In this document: one piece after another, positions 58,507 through 64,000 of the stretch
Position numbering within the stretch: the first letter of the stretch is position 1
Layout of the letters: each line of letters starts with the position of its first letter
DNA from: Prinia subflava
Taxonomy: Eukaryota; Chordata; Aves; Passeriformes; Cisticolidae
NCBI RefSeq assembly: GCF_021018805.1
Contig: NC_086258.1
Location: 19,932,692-19,996,691 of the forward strand
Direction: 5' to 3'
Length of the DNA: 64,000 nucleotides
Notes under the pieces: generated by a model
What the model was told of the DNA's origin: nothing
Database searches by the model: none
The model's input: only the letters and a program-made list of their open reading frames with translations
Translations under genes and position numbers: made by a program

Positions 58507-61500
58507 ATGGTGGCCGGCGGGCGGGCGCGGAAGCTGGTGCGGCGCTACCGGCTGGCGGCCGCCACGGCGCTAGCCATCCTCCTGCTCCAGGGGCTCGTCC
58601 TCTGGAGCTCCGCCGGCCTCGACGAGGAGGGCCCGGCCGAGGTGTGCCGCGGGAGGGAGAGGGGGCGGCCGGGGCCTGCCGGGGGGACGGTGAAGGGGTG
58701 GGGGGGCCGTGCTGAGGGAGGGCGATAAAGGGGCCGGGGGGTCGTGAGGGGGCTGAGGACCACGCGGGAGACAGGGGCGGCCTGAGGAGCCCGAGGAGGG
58801 CTGAGGGCCTGGGGGGTCGTGGGAGGGCGCTGGGTGCTGGGAGGGGCTTTCCTGAAGGACCCTGGGGACGGCCCTGGGGGTCGCGGGTGTCTCCGTGCCT
58901 GGGAGCTGCGGCGGGACAGAGGAGGTGGGCTCCGGGGCTTGGCGAGGCCCATACCCGGGAGGGGGTTCCTGGGACCGGGGGTCCCGCAGCCTCAGGAGGT
59001 GCAGGCGGTGGGGTGGACAGCGGGATGTTGCCTGGGGGGCTTCTGGATGCAGCAGTGCAGGGTCACAGCGCTTGAGGAGGGGCGCTTGTGGCCCAAGGTT
59101 GTTTGGGGTCTGGCACAGAGTGGAGAGTTTGATGGGGATTTTGCACTTGTGGTTTGGGGGATGTTGTGGGGAACTGGGGTCAGGGACACTCAAACCAAAA
59201 AACATGGAATTCAGAGAGCTATGAGGTTTGTGTCAGCTCCTGTGTAACTCTTCCAGTGAGAGGTATCCCTGTGAAGTGGGAGAGTTCAAGGAGCTTTTGG
59301 AGTCACTGATATTTTTATACCAGAACATCCTGCTAAGGCCAAATGCATCACTTCTTTCTTGCGAGTGTGGGGAAACTGAGGCATGGTCTGGTGCAGGAGT
59401 TTGCCCAAGGTCAGACACAGAGCAGGTATCAAAGAGGACCCAGGCTGATGAATCACGTTGCTGCCACCTTCAAACAAAGATCCCACCCCTGAGTTGTTAA
59501 TTTGGATTTGTTTATTTGTTGGGAACTGCCCAGACTGCCCAGGTCTGCTATGTCTGTGTGGACCAGTGGCTGAAGCCTCCTAGTGCCTCCCCTGTCTGGA
59601 GGGTGATCCCATGGTCAGCAGCTCTAGAAAGCTTTCCTTGAGAGCGAGGAGGTGAGAAGGGGAATGGGGTAGCCCCTCGCAGTGGAGAAGGTCACTAAAG
59701 TGACAGCTCTCATTCAGCAGGTGAATTCTGAGCCTTAGGCCTCCTCCTGGGCCACAGGGAATGGCCATGAGCACCCTCATGTGCTGCCGTGGGCCCATCC
59801 CCAACACAGAACCAGGGAATGAGTGTGGCAAAGAGAGGATCGGGATCTGCAGGCACTGGAAGCATGAGAGCAGACTGATCTGGCACCAAGGAGTGCCCAA
59901 CTGCTCCTTTCCCTGTTCTGTGACCTTGATCAAATTACTTCACTCATCCTGGCTTCTCCTTCCCCCTGCACCATCCTGCACTGCTTGTCTGCTGTTCTCT
60001 GCCCTTCACAGCCTCCTGGGCTGGCTCATTCTGCCTTGGGCCTTGCCTGGTTTCCCCATGTCTCACCCCAAAACTGAGCTGGGCAGGTGATTAGGTTTGG
60101 CAGTGGGTCCCCTCTCCTGGAGAGGAGTTGCCTGGGAATTGTCAAGCGTTTTTGGAGAAGACACAAACCATCCTTAATTTCATGGGCAGCCTGAACCCAT
60201 TAGCAAGCTGGGAAAAGTCCAATTAACCTTTATTTTTTACAAAATGCAAAGCTCTCAGTTTCTGTGCCATCCTGCAGCTTCTGATTTTGGCCAGACCTAG
60301 AGGAGACACCATTTCCCTAAGGGCATTTCTAGTGAAGCCAGAGTAACAGTCCCAGGAGAGTCTGACCTTGCATGCCTGATAGGGTTCATGGAAGTTTGGG
60401 ACTTCTTAATTGCCAAAGTAAATGGCTCCTTCCCACTAATGGACACAGCTCATCCCCACCATGAGTGGGCTATGACTGCCTGTGGAGAAGGAAAGAGACA
60501 CTCAAGTGCTGGAAATGCTGTGGGGCTGGCTGTGCCTCTTGGATCCATTAGTTCTCTTCCCAAGCCCTGTTTTGAGCTCCTGCAGGCTCCCTGTGTTCAC
60601 CAAGCAGATGCTTTATGGGATGCAGACCAGGAGTTTCTGGGATCTGTCTCCATCTGCCCAAATCAACACTGTGTTTTCTCCTGGGAACCAAATTAATCTT
60701 GTTCCACCAGGATCAAACAACACAATCCCTATCCAGACTGGTGGATGAGAGATAATTCCCATTCCTGCTGTAGTCAGCATGAGTGTCTCCCCACACAAGA
60801 GGGAGTCTGAGAGACCAGAGCGATCCTGCCTCTGTCATTGTGACACCCACAGCTCCTGAGTGCTCACTCAGGAGCTTCCCAAAGCTCTTAGTCCGTGGTG
60901 GAGCTGGCACCAGTAAAACTCAAACCACAAAGTTTCCTTGTGGGTGGAGAGGAGGATCTGTCACTGCAGTGTTTTAGCCACTTGGTCTCCTGTCTTTGTG
61001 CAGCCAGGACGTGGCAGCTCTCTGGGGCCTGTGTGTTGGTGTCCTGTGTGTGCTGTGGCCACAAGAGAAGCTTCCTATGAAATGTCTTTTCTTCTGGAGA
61101 AGAGATTCCTTGATAGTTACTTCCCCTGCCAAAGAGCTTTAGAGGACTTGCTCCAGCCATTTTAACTTGGGATTCATCTGATGACTTTGGAACATTTTGG
61201 TGCTGGTTTTGCCTGATGAGTGCTGGTATGTGACAAAAACCAGAGTCAGACAGCCAGAGAGGGAATCCTGCTGGAACCAGGTGTTGTTAGCTCTACTCCT
61301 CCCAGTGGCACAGCGGGACCTGTGCTGGGGATGGAGTTCAGGCAGATCCTGCTCTGTGTCATTCTGGGCTGGCAGTGTCGCACTGGGGGAGGCACAACAG
61401 GACAAATCTCTCCAGTAACAAGCAACAGGACAAGAGGAAATGGCCTCAAATTGTCCCAGGGGAGGTTTAGGTTGGACATTAGCAAAAATTTCTTCACCAA

Positions 61501-63881
61501 AAGGGCTGTGAAGCCCTTGAACAGGCTGGATGAGGAAGTGGTGGAGTCACAGTCTATGGAGATATCTAAAAGATGTGTAGATGTGGCACTTGGGGACATG
61601 GTTCAGTGGTGGCCTTGACAGGGGTTTAACAGTTGGATGATTTTAGTGAGTCTAGCCTAAATGATTCTGTGAATCTAAATGAGCTCTGGCTGGCGCCTGT
61701 AGTCATCTCTGTGTGTCAGAAGGAAGGGATGAGGAGCCTCACTGACTGTCCCACACAGGTCTTAAATACAGCAGAGCAACGTGGCCGGAGCCATTCCCTG
61801 CCAGGCTGGGGTGGAGGGATCACTGCTGTGGTGCAGTAATTAGAAACCCTTGAATTCCTTGGCTGGCAGCTCCGGAAGGGCTGGCGATGCTTCTAACAAC
61901 TTCCCCACTGGGAAAGGCAGCTAGGCATGCTCCTGAGCTGGGAACAGAGCTCCTTCCAGGGGGATGAGCAGGACTGTACCCATGGGTGGGCATTGGCTAG
62001 GGGGTGTCCCCAGGGTCAGGGGTGTTGGGGAGTGCAGGATGTGAGTGAGATCAGCGAGTCTCTTCCCGTAGGAACATGGAAGAGACTCTCTTCACTTGTG
62101 GTCTTCCAACTGCCCTGTCCTGTGATGTTCTGTGGGGAAAACAGGTTTACAGCTCTGGAGCAGATGGTCCTGCATGGTGACTGATGAAGGGTTCACTGCC
62201 TGTCTGGGGCTGCCTGTGGGTGGAAGCAGGCTTGGCTGATCCCTGCTGAACCAGCCCCTCAGGATTTAAGCAATGGTTCGGCCACGGCTGTGCCAGCACA
62301 TCATGGGTAGTCTGGGGGCTCTGAAATGGGCAGATCACACCAAATGTTTTCCTGTCTTTTCATTCTCTGCTTTCTCCTGGCTGTGACCTTCCCAGCAGCT
62401 ACACCCTCAGGGGAGTCTTGTGCCAGGGGCTAATTCAGTCCTACTGTCCTTGTGAGGCATCTGTCCATCCTTGTGAGATGCTGCTGCTCAGGAATACCCC
62501 TGGGTGTTCCTGACAGCTCCCCAAGGTGTCTGGCACAGCCGCTGGGCAGTCAGGGTTTGGGGGTGCTGTGAGACAGCCCTGGGAAGCTGGGCTGGAGCAG
62601 GCAGCTGCCTGCCTGTCCTCAGGGAGTGCCTGTGGTGGGCTGGGGCACGTGGCCCTGACATCACGGGTACCACTCACTGGGAAAGTTCTCTCCCATGAGT
62701 GTGGCATCCAAACTTCCCAGCTCCCTGCTCTCCCCAAGGCTGGCTGTCTCTGCTGGTCAGCCAGCCTGGCAGAGGCAACAAAGTGTAATTAACTGCTCCC
62801 TTTACACATCCACTTGGGTCCACAGGAGGGTTTGTGATTGAATTTCTAGGGAAGGTGGTGATGGCAGTGCCTGCCTCAGCCCAGCACGGGGAGCCAGGGA
62901 GGGGAGCGTGGGCAGGGCCTTGGTCTGTTCCTGTCCAGTGCTTTCTGTGGCTGCCTGGGGCTCTGGCTGTGCTGGGCTTGGGCTCACAGCATGGTCATGG
63001 CAGAGAAGAGCTGGTCCAGAGGGTCCCAGTGAAATAACTATCACCAGCCAGTACAGCCCAGTGCTCATCTCTAGCATCAGGGATGTCTCTGCATGGGCAG
63101 AACCTCAGAGGGTGGCTGATGCAGACACAACTGTGTCGGTTTAGTCTACAGTGAGCCCAACCACAGAGTGTGAGCCCATCTTGGTGTCCCCATGATGGGG
63201 GCATAGGCAGGGGGCTGCTGTGGGGTTATCCTGGGGTTTTAGGTGGTGAAGGGGCTGTGTTGCACAGTGGTTGCTCCTGGAGCACCTGTCTTGCTGCAGC
63301 ATTGAGCTCTGTGGGGACTGGAAACAGGGATGCTGACAGAAGTAGGGGGAAGCAGGCCTGAGTTAATGCTGTGTGTCCTCTCTTCTGCATCCACACGGGC
63401 CTGCAGCAGGAGCGGCAGAAGAAGGCTGGGTTTCCCGAGAGCAGCGACGGCTCCAAGGACTCGGACAGCTCTGCGGGGCGCCGGGGCAGCGCCGGCCGCA
63501 GGCACGGCCGGTGGCGGGGCCGGCCCGACAGCCCCGGCGCCGCCGTGTCCAGGCTGGTGAGAGCCGTCACGGCCAGGCACAAACCAGGGTGGAGGCTGCC
63601 GGCCGTGCTGGACCCCTCCAGCCGCAGGAACCTGACAGAGCTGCGTGGGGAGGCCCAGCTGGCCATCTTCCAGCAGGGGGACACGGGCAGCGTGGAGGGG
63701 GCTCCCCAGCCCACCGAGAACAGCTTCACCCCCAAGTGTGAGATCACAGGCAAAGACGCCCTGTCGGCGCTGGCCCGGGCCAGCAGCAAACAGTGCCAAC
63801 AGGAGATTGCCAACGTGGTTTGTCTGCACCGGGCTGGCAGCCTCATGCCCCAGTCCGTACCTCGCCACTGCCAGCTCTCAG
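58489..63881 (+). CDS. XYLT2: XYLT2, xylosyltransferase 2, first two coding exons (partial)
   Basis: Type II Golgi enzyme that adds xylose from UDP-xylose to serine, starting heparan and chondroitin sulfate chains. Exon 1 is 58489-58641 and exon 2 is 63407-63881, in phase; the catalytic domain lies beyond the right edge. After the second ATG the protein reads [20 protein letters not shown], aligning with human [20 protein letters not shown]. The signal anchor is [18 protein letters not shown], about residues 16-33 of that form. Exon 2 gives [48 protein letters not shown] and [14 protein letters not shown], all close to human. Two in-frame ATGs (58489 and 58507) arise from an 18-bp tandem duplication; human usage supports the second. 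The exon 2 acceptor is a CAGCAG tandem, so one glutamine may be optional. Confidence 0.95.
58642..63406. other. XYLT2 intron 1
   Basis: A 4.8-kb intron whose first 500 bp is part of the CpG island. It contains one CR1 fragment (61395-61675). Nothing else was recognised. Confidence 0.7.
61395..61675 (+). mobile_element. CR1 LINE 3' fragment
   Basis: Contains GAGGAAATGGCCTCAAATTG, GGGGAGGTTTAGGTTGGAC, AAAATTTCTTCACC and AGATGTGGCACTTGGGGACA in canonical CR1 order, ending in a degenerate ATGATTCTGTGA. Confidence 0.9.
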
Positions 63882-64000
63882 GTGAGTCCCGCTGGAGTGC
63901 TCGTGGTCACCCTGGGCATCGGGAATATCCCAGGCAGGCTTGTAGGCCACCTTCCTTATGTCACCAGACTGTCCCACCTGGCAAACAGCGGCCTCAATCT

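Overview
The window is vertebrate nuclear DNA, most likely from a bird and probably a songbird. Four partial CR1 LINE copies, two short solo LTRs, compact introns and CpG-island promoters fit a GC-rich avian microchromosome. The species and chromosome are inferences; I had no alignment.

Layout from left to right: TMEM104 (minus; only its first three coding exons, the rest lies off the left edge) and NAT9 (plus, complete) diverge from a shared CpG island at about 5.2-6.4 kb. NHERF1/SLC9A3R1 follows (minus, complete, six coding exons, 12.8-21.6 kb). RAB37 follows (minus, complete, 25.3-39.4 kb) with two promoters, each driving its own first exon and its own 111-bp P-loop exon. Two CD300-like (CMRF35-like) immune receptor genes lie head to tail on the plus strand: a short one with a lysine in its membrane segment (44.3-45.9 kb, activating type) and one with a long tyrosine-rich tail (48.4-53.4 kb, inhibitory type). 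A lone CD300-type leader exon sits between them at 46.8 kb. A 2.6-kb A/C/T-only satellite array (55.8-58.4 kb) then runs to within about 90 bp of the start codon of XYLT2 (plus; first two coding exons, continuing off the right edge).

The order TMEM104-NAT9-NHERF1-RAB37-CD300 with these relative orientations matches human 17q25.1 as I recall it. XYLT2 is at 17q21.33 in human, so the satellite sits at a synteny junction relative to mammals. The genes do not form one pathway: NHERF1 is a membrane scaffold, RAB37 a secretory-vesicle GTPase, the CD300 pair are leukocyte surface receptors, NAT9 is a GNAT-family acetyltransferase, TMEM104 a multipass transporter-like protein and XYLT2 a Golgi proteoglycan glycosyltransferase.

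The most interesting parts are the duplicated RAB37 N-terminal cassettes, the CD300 segment (paired receptors, orphan leader, 26-bp minisatellite at the promoter, inverted repeat, two LTRs with target-site duplications) and the G-free satellite at the XYLT2 promoter. Exon borders were placed by hand from splice consensus, reading phase and remembered human proteins; every multi-exon gene described as complete adds up to an intact frame.
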